NCBI GenBank assembly: GCA_033439265.1
Contig: JAVTVX010000035.1
Coordinates: forward strand, 16,456,001 to 16,520,000
Source: Dillenia suffruticosa
Lineage: Eukaryota; Streptophyta; Magnoliopsida; Dilleniales; Dilleniaceae
Direction: 5' to 3'
Length of the DNA stretch: 64,000 nucleotides
In this document: positions 23,271-35,654 of the stretch, piece after piece
Position numbering within the stretch: position 1 is the stretch's first letter
How the letters are laid out: the number at the start of each line of letters is the position of its first letter
Translations under genes and position numbers: made by a program
The notes under the pieces: model-generated
Told to the model about the DNA's origin: nothing
Seen by the model: the letters and a program-made list of their open reading frames with translations, nothing else
Database searches by the model: none

Positions 23271-24363
23271 TTTTTTTTTTTTTTTTTGGTAGAAAGGAGA
23301 AGAAAGCAAAACAAAGAAAAAAGAGAAAGAAACTCATACGACTCTTAGAGGGGAATTAGTGCACACAGCAAGGGACCCCTTATGATCCATGGAGCACCAC
23401 TAGCGTCCATGCGCAGCAACTCTATTAAAGCTTCTGGGGGGCTGAGCTCATGACAGCCAGCAGCAACCTCTTTCCCCAGACCCGCCAACTTATCAGCGCT
23501 TCTATTCGCTTCCCTGTAAATATGATTAATTTTGTGGACACTAAGCTCTTCCATAAGGGTTCTGTAGTCATTTATAATGTACTTCCAAGGGTGATTAACC
23601 CCCACTCCACCATTGACAGCCATAACTAAACTTAAGGAATCACTCTCGACCTCCATGATACCGAAGTTTCTTTTGCACGCCAAGAGGAGGCCTTCCTTCA
23701 AACCCCAGAACTCCGTCATATTACCATCGGTACTACCCACGTTTATCCAATAATCATGAATCCAATCTCCTTTGTGATTTCTAAAGAGCCCTCCTGCGCC
23801 AGCCCTTCTATTCTTCAGATCCACTGCACCGTCAACATTGAGTTTAGTAACTCCTTCCATAGGACACTCCCATTTGACTCTGATCTCCTGCGGTCTGCTA
23901 TTCCTCTGAATGTAGTGACCCATACCAATTTGTAACATGCTTTTAACTCTGTTGGCAATCAGCTGAGGGTGCTCCAGACCCTTGTTATGGACTAGGTTGC
24001 ATCTAGACTTCCAAATGGCCCACAAAGTGAACATGAATATTAGTTCCTTCTCCACCAGAGGTGAATTCTGAACTGGAGATATTCCCTCCTTTAACCACTC
24101 CTGCACATTGTCTCTCCAAAGGTTGGAATTCTCTACCAATCCCGAACAAACTTTGACCCAAATATTTCTAGCATGGTCACACTCCCTTAGGACATGGGTA
24201 AGGGTCTCCTCCTCCTTGCTGCAGATTCGACAAGTCCCATCTTCAACCACTCCCCTTCTCTTCAATTCCGCATGAGTTAGAATTCTCTCTTTAGCCACCA
24301 ACCATAGGAACATTTTTATCCGTTCAGGGCATTTCTTTTTCCAAATCCAAGTTAGGTCTTGAT
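23271..24363 (-). mobile_element. 5'-truncated LINE (L1-type) with poly(A) tail and 12 bp target duplication
   Basis: The 12-base sequence CATTTGTCTCAA is found unchanged at 23259-23270 and 24364-24375. Between them, read on the minus strand, lies the 3' end of a plant LINE closed by a 17-base poly(A) tail (T on + at 23271-23287). The insertion is about 1.09 kb, so most of the element, including endonuclease and reverse transcriptase, was never copied. The surviving frame is intact, which suggests a fairly recent insertion. Confidence 0.92.
23345..24363 (-). pseudogene. LINE ORF2 C-terminal fragment: zf-RVT and RNase H domains
   Basis: The open part reads WIWKKKCPERIKMFLW, then a zf-RVT zinc finger (CRICSKEEETLTHVLRECDH), a linker (FTLWAIWKSRCNLVHNKG) and an RNase H domain starting KLNVDGAVDLKNRRAGAGG. 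Acidic residues expected for catalysis are visible: D in NVDGA, E in MTEFWGLKEG, D in EVESDS, D in ANRSADKLAGLG. The frame stays open into the target site upstream (to 24412), so the first residues of the longest frame are host sequence. Without reverse transcriptase it is not mobile. RNase H at the end of ORF2 is normal for plant L1-type LINEs. Confidence 0.88.
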
Positions 24364-24375
24364 CATTTGTCTCAA

Positions 24376-26824
24376 TGCCAAACCTATAATACATCTCTAT
24401 TACCATACTCAAGTGTACAAAAAAGGTAAAATAGGGATTTTAGTCCTCTAGCTCAATAGCCTTTACCCTCTGAGTCTGTCTTAACTTGTTGATCACCTAA
24501 AGATAAAGATGAAAAAGGTTAGCATAAGCTGTGCAAGTAGTCGAGAAACTAATAACAAGCATAACAAGCATAGCATGTACGGTAGCATCAATATCGTTAT
24601 GTACAATGCATGAATCGTAATATCGGGATAAATGATGACACAAACATATTGAAAGATGTAAACGTAACAAACATTATCTCAAATCACTCTCAAAGAAAAG
24701 AGAGTGTTGTCATCGTTTTGAATTCATTCTCAATTCTCATCCTAGTTGTACTTATTATGTCTTGCAGATAAAGGAAAATAATAGAAAATTGAACTAAACT
24801 AATGTATGAGAGTCTAGAAAATTAAACCAAAATTTTGGATTTCTAAATGTAACCAGGGTTTTTGGTTTAGACAATCCCGAATATTTTTCTTGCTTCTCAT
24901 TGCAATCTCGGAGAAAGGAGAGAAAATTTTCAATCAAAGATTATTAAGCTTCGCCCACAAGCTTCACGCCGTTGTACCATGATCTGTTATTTCTGAACCA
25001 ACTTAGAGAAGTCACTGCGCTTCAATGGCAAGGAGTTTATCCTAAAACTCAAGACTACTTGGAAGTAGCTCTTTGTGGCCACAGTTTTATTTTCCAATAA
25101 AGTCTTGTCTTTGACAACTATCCATTTTGCTAAATTTTGTTTTATATAATTTTAAGACTATGGACACTTTCTAAAATACGAGAAAAAATGACGTGTAAAT
25201 CATGACCTATTATAATAGTATACAAAGTTTAAGCATAGGAAAAAATACTTAACTCTCAAAAGCCCTTGTATCTCTGTTAAAACATTTTAATGTTTCCCCC
25301 TAATAGAGGTCAAAAGGCTTGTAAACCTCTTTTGAGGGGCAAGGATCCTAACACGCCTAAGAACGGGTTGTTGACCATTAATATAACTTATTAAAAGTTC
25401 ATCGGTTAACTCAAATATTTTTTTTTTCATTATCTGTATATGGGTTTTACTTGACTAATTTAATTTAAACACTATAAAACCTATTTTAGAGACTCATTTT
25501 GGTTAACTCAAATCTTCTTGTTCATTTATTTACTTTCACATACAATGTTTATGCTCGATAGTAAAAAGACTCTTAAAGTGTATTTCGTTACTTTTGAAAC
25601 ACTGTATAAAAGAAATACTTTTGCATTGTTTTACTAGATGACACTTTTGAATTAAGTGCATATCACATGCGTCTAGCTAATCTAAAACTAAGCCTACCAC
25701 ACGCTACAACAAACTACCCCCATGATAACAAGGTCACGAAACATTAAATTATGTATTTCAGCCCTAAAACAATTGTATATTGCCACGAAATCTTTAAGAA
25801 AATTAATTTATGATAGAAATTGTAATAATCTTCAAAAAGGGTTCTCAACATATTTGTTTTTGATTGGAATGAGAAAAGAAATACTTTAGTTTGTAAAAAA
25901 AACTAGAATACACAGCTTTCCACGTGCGCGTATTGTTGCCAAAAAAATTTTCAATCCGGCCTATACGCTCAGTCATGAATGTCAGTATAGTTATGGACTA
26001 CAAGAAGGGATGCGCTTTACTCAATTCGAGCATCAGGGGAGCTAAGATTTAACTGCTTTTCGACCGGGTCTCATCGGCTCAGCTCGACCACTTCTTTAGT
26101 AACCAGATTAGGCTGCCGCGCGCAATCTAGCTAAGAAATGAGTTGTGTGTAGAAGTATGAGCATCCATTGTCATACAATCCAAACTTATCACCGAACCGA
26201 CCAAATTCACATGGTACCACAATCATCCCATCCAAAGGAGAAGACATTAATGGATTCCACCATCAACATCATAAAAGGGGGGGGGGAGTAACTAGCTAAA
26301 AAGCAAGTCTTGTTGGCCTTTTGCCTAAGTTACATTGAATCAGACCTTGGAAAAGAGCATTTAGAGTTGGAAAAACAAAAACCCAGAAGGATATAATATG
26401 AGGGGAGATAGATTCTTTTCTCTCTGTTATCAACTCATCAATTTTCCGTTTGTGGCTAAAGTCCAAAAAGGTATACTAAAATCTTGTCATGGTGTCTCGA
26501 CTGCCAGTGGCAACCTACCAATCCCAAGCGGCGGCCAACCAGTATTGGAGTGGAAAAGGATTTGCTGCACTTACTGGGGGCGAGGTGATCATGATTTTAG
26601 GTGGGACACCGACTAAACACTTTTGGTTTGGCTTTTAGGGCACATGCATTCCCAAAAAAAAAAGTTGAAAATGAGGAGATATGTTCGACCTTTAACTAAA
26701 AATCTTAAAATGGTGAGAGCTGATCGTAAAAAATTAAAACCAAATGGAAATCAAATTGAAATTGAATCAAAACTGTTTTAGAATTGAAATCAAGCAGCAG
26801 CCTTTTGATCCTAGATTGGAAATT
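24376..26824. other. No gene seen
   Basis: About 2.4 kb of AT-rich intergenic sequence. It holds a run of about 11 G near 26280 and scattered short frames without recognisable domains. No repeat boundaries were found. Confidence 0.5.
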
Positions 26825-26829
26825 GAAAC

Positions 26830-28309
26830 CGTAAGTTATGAGTGCTGGGTCAGATCGTCTATGTGAGTTTGATCCAAACCCATTCCCTTATATATTTTGA
26901 AATTCCAATGAGAGAAGGGAGGGAGTGGTCACTACTAGAAATTTGACTTTCATCGACAGAAAATCACCGATGGATTTTTTTCTATCGGTAATAGCGACGA
27001 AATTACAACGGATTACCGATAGAAATTTTACTAACGGATTACTGACGAATTAGTGACGGATTTTGTATAATTTTTTTATTATTTTTTTAATTTTTTAATT
27101 TTTTAATTTTAAGTTTTATTAAATTTTTTGTAAATCTATCAGTGACGGATCACTGATAGATATTTTATCAACGGATTACCGATGGAAATTTTAGTGACCG
27201 ATTACCAATGGATTAAAATTTTTAAATTATTTTTAAATTTAATTTTTTTAAAATTTTTTGTAAACCCATCAGCAATAGATTACCGACGGATTACCGACAG
27301 AAAAATTAGCGACGGATTACCAACGAAAAAATTAACGATGAATTACCAACGGATTAGCAATGGATTTTTTAAATATTTTTTAATATTTTTAAAATTTTTA
27401 AAATTTTTTTAATTTTTTTAAATTTTTATTTATTACAATAATTTTTATTTTTATTTTTATTTTATTTTGTAGAAGGATAATATTATTTTATTTTTAAAAA
27501 TTTTTATGATTTTATTTTAAGCTAAAATAAAATTATTTCATTATTTTATAATTTTATATAATTTTATTATTATTAAAAAATTATAATTTTATATTATTTT
27601 ATTATTATTAAAAATATGAGATATATATAATAAGTAAAAAAAATGTAATATGAATAGATCACTTTGATGACATGGTGGTTGGATCACTTGTGAGATTTTT
27701 GCAACGCTCGAAAGTGAGCAAACACATTTCTCAAATATTAAACATCGCGGGTGGCGAGTTGGGCTGTGGGTCCTGGGGCGGCCTGGGAGGAAAATGTAAT
27801 TTTTTTTAGTACTCCTAAAATCAGCGACGGACTCCAATCCATCGTTGATTTTTTTTCATTTTTCTTTTTAGCGACAGATTTGTTCCGTTACTAATCCGTC
27901 GCTGATATTTAGCGGGGTAAATATCAACGACGGATTTTGCGATGAAAAAATCCGTCGCTAATACTATTTAAAAATGGAAAATGGACTTTCAGCGATGGAT
28001 TTTTCCGTCGCTAAAAGCCCATTTTCTAGTAGTTGGTTTTCAAGAGAAAAACCAACTCCTAACTCCCTTAATCAACGAACATGCACATTGAAGGTAGAGA
28101 GAGGATACACTAAGGTGAAAAAAAAGACTTTCAGTAGAGATCTACACCATATTCATGTTTAATCAAAGACTCTTGGATTGTGAACAAAAGAAAATTGATC
28201 AATTCGTGACATTTTTCAAACCCGTACATCAAAAGGGTTAGTGATCCGACCCTAAATCTTGAGACATTATATATTTATTTTACTGTAATTGTATCAAAAA
28301 ATGCTTTCA
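26830..28309 (+). repeat. Left LTR of the copia element, split by a CACTA insertion
   Basis: LTR parts are 26830-26926 and 28035-28309. Together they align with the right LTR over phrases such as AACCAACTCCTAACTCC and AATCCGACCCTAA. The insertion carries its own 3 bp duplication, GGT. The right LTR at 35376-35378 has the uninterrupted site. Confidence 0.92.
26930..28034. mobile_element. Non-autonomous CACTA element, family A copy 2 (1105 bp)
   Basis: It starts CACTACTAGAAATTTGAC and ends CATTTTCTAGTAGTT, the last base changed from G. The flanks are GGT at 26927-26929 and 28035-28037, and the right LTR of the host element supplies the empty site with a single GGT, so the borders are exact. 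Subterminal repeats are of the CGACGGATTACCGA type. Inside is an AT-rich core, a tRNA-like motif near 27667-27715 and a CpG-rich island at 27745-27790. There is no coding sequence. Confidence 0.93.
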
Positions 28310-28310
28310 T

Positions 28311-28322
28311 TGGTATCAGAGC
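28311..28322 (+). other. Primer binding site of the copia element
   Basis: TGGTATCAGAGC, complementary to the 3' end of initiator methionine tRNA, lies one base after the end of the left LTR. It confirms the orientation. Confidence 0.9.
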
Positions 28323-30139
28323 ATAATTTAGGGTGTTTTCTATTTTTTTATATATATTCGAGTTCCATTTTTTTCTTAAAAAATTGAAAATGGTAACTTT
28401 GAATACAGACCACGAAATGCTTTGAAATTTGAAAGGTAGAGTACCCATGAGTTAGGAATTGATATGCAAAGTTTCATGCATGGCTGTCATGTATTTTTGG
28501 AGAATCATGAAAGCCTTGCTGAGACTTATGATGAAAAAAAATCTCTTTAGATAATGCACTTCATAAAAAGAAAAATACATGGTTCAATTTCTTATAAAAA
28601 ATCATTTCTAACCATATAAATAACAAAACAAATGGTTTAGAAATGAGAGAGACATCAAAATCTGAAAAAACTGTTCGAGGTGTAGAAATCTGGATTTAGG
28701 GAAGATGATGAACAGTGCAAAAAAAAATCCCACTCTTGGATTGTGGGCTGTGAAGCCCAAACGTCAAGATCTAGACCTCAGATCGGAAAACCGATGACAC
28801 CATTGGATTCAGAGACCCCAAAAATAGGGGTAGGCAAAATCCAGTGGTTGGATTCAGCCGAAAAGGCGGCACGTGGGCTTCACGCACTGCCTGGGCGCCT
28901 GGGAGGGTCACCCACACATTAAATCAATTTTTCTGTAATTTTAAATTAATTTTTTTTTCTGGAATGAAAATTATTTTCTATTGATTTTAAGTTTGTAAAA
29001 TTTTTGAAAATTGCAGAAAAATCAATTAACAAGTGTGACAAATTTCTGAAATTTTCTCACTTGTTTGGAAAAATATTTTCTAATTTCTGCCTACCTGAAT
29101 TAAATTTTATAACACCTATTTGATTTTGTACTCGTTGATTTACGTATGAAAAATTCGTTTTTTTTTTTCAACATAAATCTTTTGATTAATGAGTATAAAT
29201 AATTATGGATGGTATTTTAATTTTTTTTTATTCGCTTCGTGTCCAATCTAATGTTTACCCCGTTTTAGAGATATGGTGAGAATCAGACGTACCCTTGCAC
29301 CTCTCCGGGGGAGATGCAGAGACGAGAGAATCCTGGAACGTTTGGTAAAGCTATATATGATGCATTATAAAATAAAAGTAACGTACATTTTGCCGTAACA
29401 TCTATGGGTTATGAATCGAAAACGTTATGAATTTCGGCGTTTGGGTCACTGGTTCATAGGCAATGAAGCTGAGATTAAGATTATAAAGAATTCCCTCCCT
29501 GATCATTTGGTTGGAATGGTTGACAAAATAATAGAGGATAATAAATGGCTCTATCTCAAGGATTTCAGACTAAAACTGCTTAGGATGTGGAGAGTTAGGG
29601 AGATAGAGATTAAAATGAAAAGTTCGTTGTCTCTAAAGATTAATGGTTCTACACCCCAAGCTGTTAGGAGATTCACTCGGAGAGATAAACTTTCAGTTAG
29701 GATGGTCAATATAGTTACTCGCATGTATATGGAAGATAAAAAAGAAAAGAAAAAAGAAATTTGATTGTATATATATATATATATTTTTTTTTCTTTGATG
29801 CATAGTTATGTACTGTGATGAGAACAATGCCATGAACATGTGATGCAATATTTCTCTCTTTAAATATATATCAAGAATATGCGTATTTGTATATTTATGT
29901 GAGCATGTGAAGATATATGTTCTAAATTCACATGATTTTAGTGGGAGAATTTAGGTTGGTAGAATTTAAGTAATTATCACCTAAGACTTAAAAAATTTTG
30001 TTATTTTGAAATCAAATTTATGATAATCAAATATTTGGATGATGGATAATGATTGGAAATTTAGTGATTTTTCGAGTTTACACCTTATGTTCGTTTATGA
30101 TAAATTTATTGGATTTTAAGTACAAAATTATATGAATGA
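28323..30139 (+). other. Long copia leader with broken accessory frames
   Basis: This 1.8 kb stretch between primer site and gag is unusually long. One frame near 28400-28560 reads HELGIDMQSFMHGCHVFLEN and is soon stopped. A second, very basic frame runs from ATG 29275 (MVRIRRTLAPLRGRCRDERI, stopped after 42 codons) and again from 29411 to 29764 (117 codons, starting MNRKRYEFRRLGHW). A small CpG-rich patch lies at 28860-28915. I recognise no domain. These may be remnants of a leader ORF or of captured sequence. Confidence 0.45.
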
Positions 30140-31155
30140 ATGAGTATGAATACTTACAATTATCTCTCTTTGAAAACCCAGACCATGGTATCGAAATCAA
30201 TAATAGCAGATTTAAATAAATGTGATAAGTTTAATGGCGACAATTATAACATTTGGCGCCATAAGATATGGTATGTGCTAGAAGAGTATGATACCTTAGA
30301 GGGTATCAACCATATCATGCAAAACCCTAGAATTGGAAACACTGTTCAACAGAGAAGAGATCAAAAAGCTTACCAGACGTGGAAGAAGAAAAATTCCACT
30401 ACACGTGGCATCCTGGTTAGTTCTGTAGTTGATGATCTCATACATGAATGTGAGCAATTCCCTACTGCTCATGACATATGGGGGTACCTCAGAGAAAAGT
30501 ATGGAAGTACCAGTATGACCTGTCTGAGGCAGTTGACTATTAAATTTGACACGTACAAAAAGAAATCTGATCACAGTATCCAACTACACCTGATAACCAT
30601 GCCAAATATGATAATGGAATTGAAATCAGCAGATCATGTTTTATCTGATGAGCAGCAGATTCAAGTTTTAATCTGATCCCTTCCAGAGCAGTGGGAGCAC
30701 TTGAAGGTCAATCTGACTCACAATGATAGTATTAAGATTTTCGCTGATACTGCTCGCCACGTAGAACTCAAAAATGAGTGGCTTGGTACTACAAAATCGA
30801 TTTCTAATGCCTTTATAACTGAGTCTAATGCCCAAAAAGTTTCGGAGTTTAAACGTAAGGGGAACAAGAATAAGGGCAAGAAAGGGAAGAAAATTACGGA
30901 AGGGTCTAAGAATAACAATTCCAACTGCAAGAATAAGCGCAAGAAGTTTTGGAAAAAGAAGAATAAGAGCAAATTGAAGTACTACAATTGCAAAACTCTT
31001 AGTCATTTTGTTCGAGAATGTCCCGAGCCAAAAAATGTAGCACCCTGTAACACTTTTCTAAGTGTTATATATGTCTCTAGCACTGTTTTACTTTCTGAAT
31101 CTTATCCTGTGTGGATTATAAAGTCAGGAGCAACAGATCATGTCACGAGAGATTG
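30140..31155 (+). pseudogene. Copia gag with altered zinc knuckle, running into protease
   Basis: From ATG 30140 (or 30185, before VSKSIIADLNKCDKFNGDN) a copia Gag of the UBN2 type is readable: YNIWRHKIWYVLEEYD, LVSSVVDDLIHECEQFPTAH, LKSADHVLSDEQQIQVLI. A TGA at 30674-30676 interrupts it where relatives have Arg (CGA), then it continues SLPEQWEHLKVNL. A lysine-rich region precedes the knuckle YYNCKTLSHFVREC, whose first Cys is Tyr. The frame continues to the protease motif IIKSGATDHV, where the catalytic Asp of DSG is replaced by Lys. Gag and pol are thus in one frame, as usual for copia. Confidence 0.9.
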
Positions 31156-34100
31156 AGAAGCGTTCGTGGACTTTCGTCGAGTTCCTCCTGGTGCAAGATG
31201 GATATATGTAGGGAACAATACAAGGGTAGAAGTCAAAGGGATTGACATTTGCAAATTGGAGTTACGAAGTGGCCAAACCCTAATCTTACAGGATGTTCTC
31301 TTTGCATCGAAAATTCGATGAAATTTAGTCTTTGTTGTTGTTCTTCTTAGACTAGGCTATGACTTGAACTTTACTCGTGATAAGATTTGTATTTATAATG
31401 ATGGTGTGTTTTATGGTACTGAATATCTGTTAAATGGATTTCTTACTTTGGATTGTGACAGACAAATGTTTAACTGTTTTGTTGATCGTTATATTTCGTT
31501 AAATGTTTGTTCTTCTAGTAATGATAATATAGATAACAAAATATGGTATGCTAGACTTGGTCACATAGGGTAGGACAAGATAAATCGACTTCTGAAAGCA
31601 GGACTATTGGGTTTGCTTATTAAAGTTGTTTTACCGAATTGTGAATATTATCTTGCTGAGAAGATGACTCGAAAACCATTTGGAAAAGCCGTGAGGGCTG
31701 TACTTCCATTACAATTGTTTCACTCTGACATTTATAATCCAATGAATGTGAAGGCTAGACATGAAGCATCATATTTCATTACTTTTATTGATAATTTTAC
31801 GTGTTTTGGTCATGTCTATTTGAATACTCACAAGTCTGAAACACTTGAATGCTTTCGACGTTATATGAATAAAGTGGAGAATCAAATGAATAGAACGATT
31901 AAAACCTTAAGAACAGATCAAGGGCGTGAATATCTATCGAATCGGTTCAATGATCTATGTAATGAAAAAGAAATAATTAAACAATTGACTATTCCCTACA
32001 CGCCTCAACAGAATAATGTTGCTGAGAGGAGGAATAGGACGTTGTTGAAAATGATGAGATCTATGATGGCGCAGGCTAATTTGCCAATTTTCATTTGGGG
32101 AGATGCATTATTAACTGCGACCTATATTTTGAATAGAGTGCCTTCAAAAGTAGTACCCACAACCCCGTAAGAACTTTGAATCTATAGGAAACCAAGTCTG
32201 ACCGGTCTTAGACCTTGGGGATCAGCAGCATATGTTCATGACCCTTCTAATAAATTTGAAAAGCTTGTCCCTGGGGATCTAATGTATCTTTATTAGATAT
32301 TCTTATAAGTCAAAAGGTTATATGTTCTTCGGTGAAAGGGAAGATGGTACTATAATCAAAATTGAATCACGAAATTTGACATTTTTTAAAAATGATTTTT
32401 CTAATATAGGTTATATAACAAAAGGAGAGCCTTTATTTGAATTAAATAATTCAAATGATGGTTCTGTGCTGGATGGATCAAGGGAACTACGATAAGTTGA
32501 ATCCCTAGACGATCCCAGTGGGAGGGATTCAAATTCTAACGATCCAACCGAATCATTGATTCGGAAAAGTGTTAGGATAGGTGTGCCCAAATGTCATTAC
32601 GAAATTGAAGGGCATGCTTTTATCGTTTCTCCACAGGACGAGGATGAGCCGAAAAATGTGAACAAGGATTTGTCTTGTCCTGCCAAGGATGAGTGGGTAA
32701 AAGTAATAGAGGAAGAAATAAAATCGATGGATTCCAACCATATTTGGAAACTGGTTGATCTTCCACCTGGACGTAAACCTATTGGGAACAAATGGGTTCT
32801 CAAGGTTAAACGTAAGGCTGATAGAACAATTGAGAGATACAAAACTCGGTTTGTGCAAAAGATTATACTCAACAAGAGGGTATTGATTATGAAAAAACAT
32901 TTTCACCACTAGTGAGATTTACCTCTATTCGCCTATTGTTGGCTATTGTACCCAATTTAGATTTAGAATTATATCAGATGGATATGAACATTGCGTTTCT
33001 CAATAGAGAACTTAAAGAAGAAATCTACATGGAACAGCCAGTAGGTTTCATAGTTAAAAGTTAAGAAAACAAAGTTTGCAAATTGAATAGATCAATTTAT
33101 GGTTTCAAATAGTATCCAAGACAATGGTATTTAAAATTTCACAAAATCGTAATCTCTTACGACTTCGTAATGATAGACGAATACTATTGTATTTACGTGA
33201 AAAAATCCAATGATAAGTTTGTAATTCTAAATCTGTATGTCGATGATATATTATTAGCCGAAAATGATATGGAGTATGTTCTGAATATCAAGAGTTGGTT
33301 ATCATCAAATTTTGAGATGAAGGACATGGGTGAAGCAGAGTACATACTGGGTGTTAAGATCCACAAAGATTGTTCCAAGAGATTGTTAACCTTATTTCAA
33401 GAATCTTACATTAAAAAGATTTTGGAATAATTTAGAATGGATAGCTGTAAATCTATTGATACTTTTGTGGCTAAAGGCGAAAATTTAAGTTTAGCGATAT
33501 GTCCAAAGACTGTTGAAGAAAAACATAAAATGTCAAAAGTACCATATTCCAGCACTATTGGGAGTCTGATGTACGCTGTAATGTGTACTCACCTTGACAT
33601 CTGTTATACCGTGGGTTTGGTCAGCATGTATCAATCCAATCCAAGTAAAGGTCACTGGGCAGCTGTAAAGAGGATTTTAAGATATTTGCAAGAAACTGCG
33701 AATTATTTCATTTGTTATCAAGGAAATGACTTATTATTGAGCGGATACACAAAGACTGATTAGGGTGGTGACTTAGATAAACGTAAATCCACCTCATGTT
33801 ATGTTTTCTTGCTAAATAATGGTGTCATCTCTTAGAGAAGCAAGAAACAAATATGTGTATCACTGTCTACGATGGAAACAGAGTTTGTAACTTGTACTTC
33901 TGTAATTCAGGAGTGTGTTTGATTAAAACGGTTTTTACAATATTTGGGGATCGTAAGCGACACAGTGGGAGCTGTTACAATTTATTGTGATAGTCAATCA
34001 GCTATCGCTTATACGAAAGATCCCAAATATCATGGGAGAACCAAACACATTGATACGAAATTCAACTTTATTCGAGACATTGTTGAAAAGATAGAGGTGA

Positions 34101-34210
34101 TATTGAAGTATTTATCTACGCATGTAATGGTGGCTGATCTATTCAAGAAACCGATACTTAGAAATATATTTCTAAAACATGTAAAATCTCTAAAATTGCG
34201 TAGAGTATAA
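31156..34210 (+). pseudogene. Copia pol: integrase, reverse transcriptase, RNase H (many stops)
   Basis: Integrase: the zinc-binding region WYARLGHIG (first His now Tyr), then the catalytic D in LFHSDI, D in LRTDQGREY and E in NNVAERRNR are all present (31607-32170). Reverse transcriptase: MDSNHIWKLVDLPPGRKPIG (32730-32790), a frameshift near 32860, then LNLYVDDILLAENDM with an intact YVDD (33230-33260) and FEMKDMGEAEYILGVKIH. RNase H: STSCYVFLLNNGVIS to HGRTKHIDTKFNFIRD (33790-34080); pol ends LKLRRV at 34210. About a dozen stops are spread through, many where relatives have Trp, Gln or Arg. It cannot make an active polyprotein. Confidence 0.92.
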
Positions 34211-35279
34211 TTGTATGTATATGCAAGAAACGTGATATAATGCTCATTATTATATGACATTTGAATTTGTTTACATTTGCGAATTCTTATGTCTTGATTA
34301 AAAAGTATGTCGAACAAGTTTGGAAGATTGACTCTCACACACGACCAATCGCATCTAATATCTGTGTGTTATGTAAAGATGAGACAATATTAATTTTGGA
34401 TAATTAACATAAATTAGCCGTCTTAATATAGAATTAAGATGAGATTATTCTTTATATTTATTTATTTGATAATTGAAATGAATCTATCACAATCCATTAC
34501 ACTTCTCTAGAAATCAGGTGTAGTTCTCTCTTGAAAAAATGATTTTTTGGAGGATTTATAAGAAGAGAGAATCAAGTCAGTGTCTGATATATTTGAACTA
34601 AAACCTATATGATACATTATAATTTTAAAATAGACATACGCTTCTAAATAAATAGAAAATGTATCGTAGCACGTGTTCATACCACGTGTGCTTTTAGTGA
34701 CCCTGTGGATAATGAGTTAACGAATCCCTCTATCTCATTATGTGAGACCCAGAAATTTGTAATTAACCTCATTCAATACCCTTAAGACTTTCGTCTGTTT
34801 TTTAAAACTTTATTTTAGTGTTGTTATCTTAACATGTAACCAATAGATCATGATTGATTCGGTTTTACGGTGCATGACTACAAAAACAGCTAAAATGAAG
34901 TGGAAAGATAGTAGTGTGAAAGGAAAACTATCTTAAAACTTGCGCGTAATTTTTGTATTCACAGACTGGCCAGTTATATTTGATATTCTGAAATATAATT
35001 GTGAATACATAGTTGAAATGAGTCAAGTATACTCTTATTTATTAATAGAGGGATAAAAGGTACGGTGACTCTGTGTATAGCAAAAGAGGTTTGGGGTATA
35101 GCGAGATTTGATGTCCTCATTGTATTAGATCTTGAGCTGTTACATATTCTTAATCGGTGTATAGCTATGAGCTCTCGATATATTCGTTGGTCACGTGATC
35201 CATTTATTTGTATGAAATCGATGGTATATGGAAATGATTGAGCAAAAGGTAGATCTAACTCTCATGTGCGAATGGGTGA
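34211..35279 (+). other. Copia 3' noncoding region
   Basis: About 1.07 kb without a meaningful reading frame lies between the end of pol and the right LTR. A weak purine stretch (GAATGGGTGA) sits directly before the LTR and may be the worn polypurine tract. Confidence 0.6.
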
Positions 35280-35649
35280 TGAAGTTATGGGTGTTGGGTC
35301 GGGTTGCCCATATGGGTTTAACCCAAAACCATTCCCTTACCTATTTTGAAATTCAAATGAGAGAAGGGAGGAAGTGGTTTTCAAGAGAAAAACCAACTCC
35401 TAACTCCTTTAACCAACGAACATGCACACTGAAAATAGAGAGATGATACACTAAGGTGAAAAAAAATACATTCAGTAGAGATTTACACCATATATATTTT
35501 TAATCAAAGACTCATGGATTGTGAACAAAAAGAGATTGATCCATTCGTCATATTTTTCGAACCTATACATCAAAATGGTTAATAATCCGACCCTAATTTT
35601 AGGACATTAAATATTTATTTCATTATAATTGTATCAAAAAATGCTTTCA
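35280..35649 (+). repeat. Right LTR of the copia element (370 bp)
   Basis: It starts TGAAGTTATGGGTGTTGGG and ends ATGCTTTCA. It lacks the CACTA insertion of the left LTR, so that insertion came after integration. It is followed by the duplication GAAAC. Confidence 0.92.
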
Positions 35650-35654
35650 GAAAC

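Larger units (their letters stand above)
26830..35649 (+). mobile_element. Ty1/copia retrotransposon, complete in structure but inactive
   Basis: GAAAC at 26825-26829 and again at 35650-35654 is a 5 bp target duplication. The left LTR (26830-28309) is interrupted by a CACTA element; without it the LTR is about 372 bp and matches the right LTR (35280-35649). Both end ...AAATGCTTTCA. A Met-tRNA primer site follows the left LTR. Gag, protease, integrase, reverse transcriptase and RNase H follow in the copia order. Net length is about 7.7 kb, longer than the usual 5 kb because of a 1.8 kb leader and a 1.07 kb 3' region. The left terminal dinucleotide reads CG rather than TG, probably a point change. 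Confidence 0.93.

Noticed and set aside
26830..35649. Integrated plant pararetrovirus instead of a copia element
   Set aside because: Domain order is protease, integrase, reverse transcriptase, RNase H, with LTRs, a Met-tRNA primer site and a 5 bp duplication, all of copia type; no movement or coat protein motif is present.
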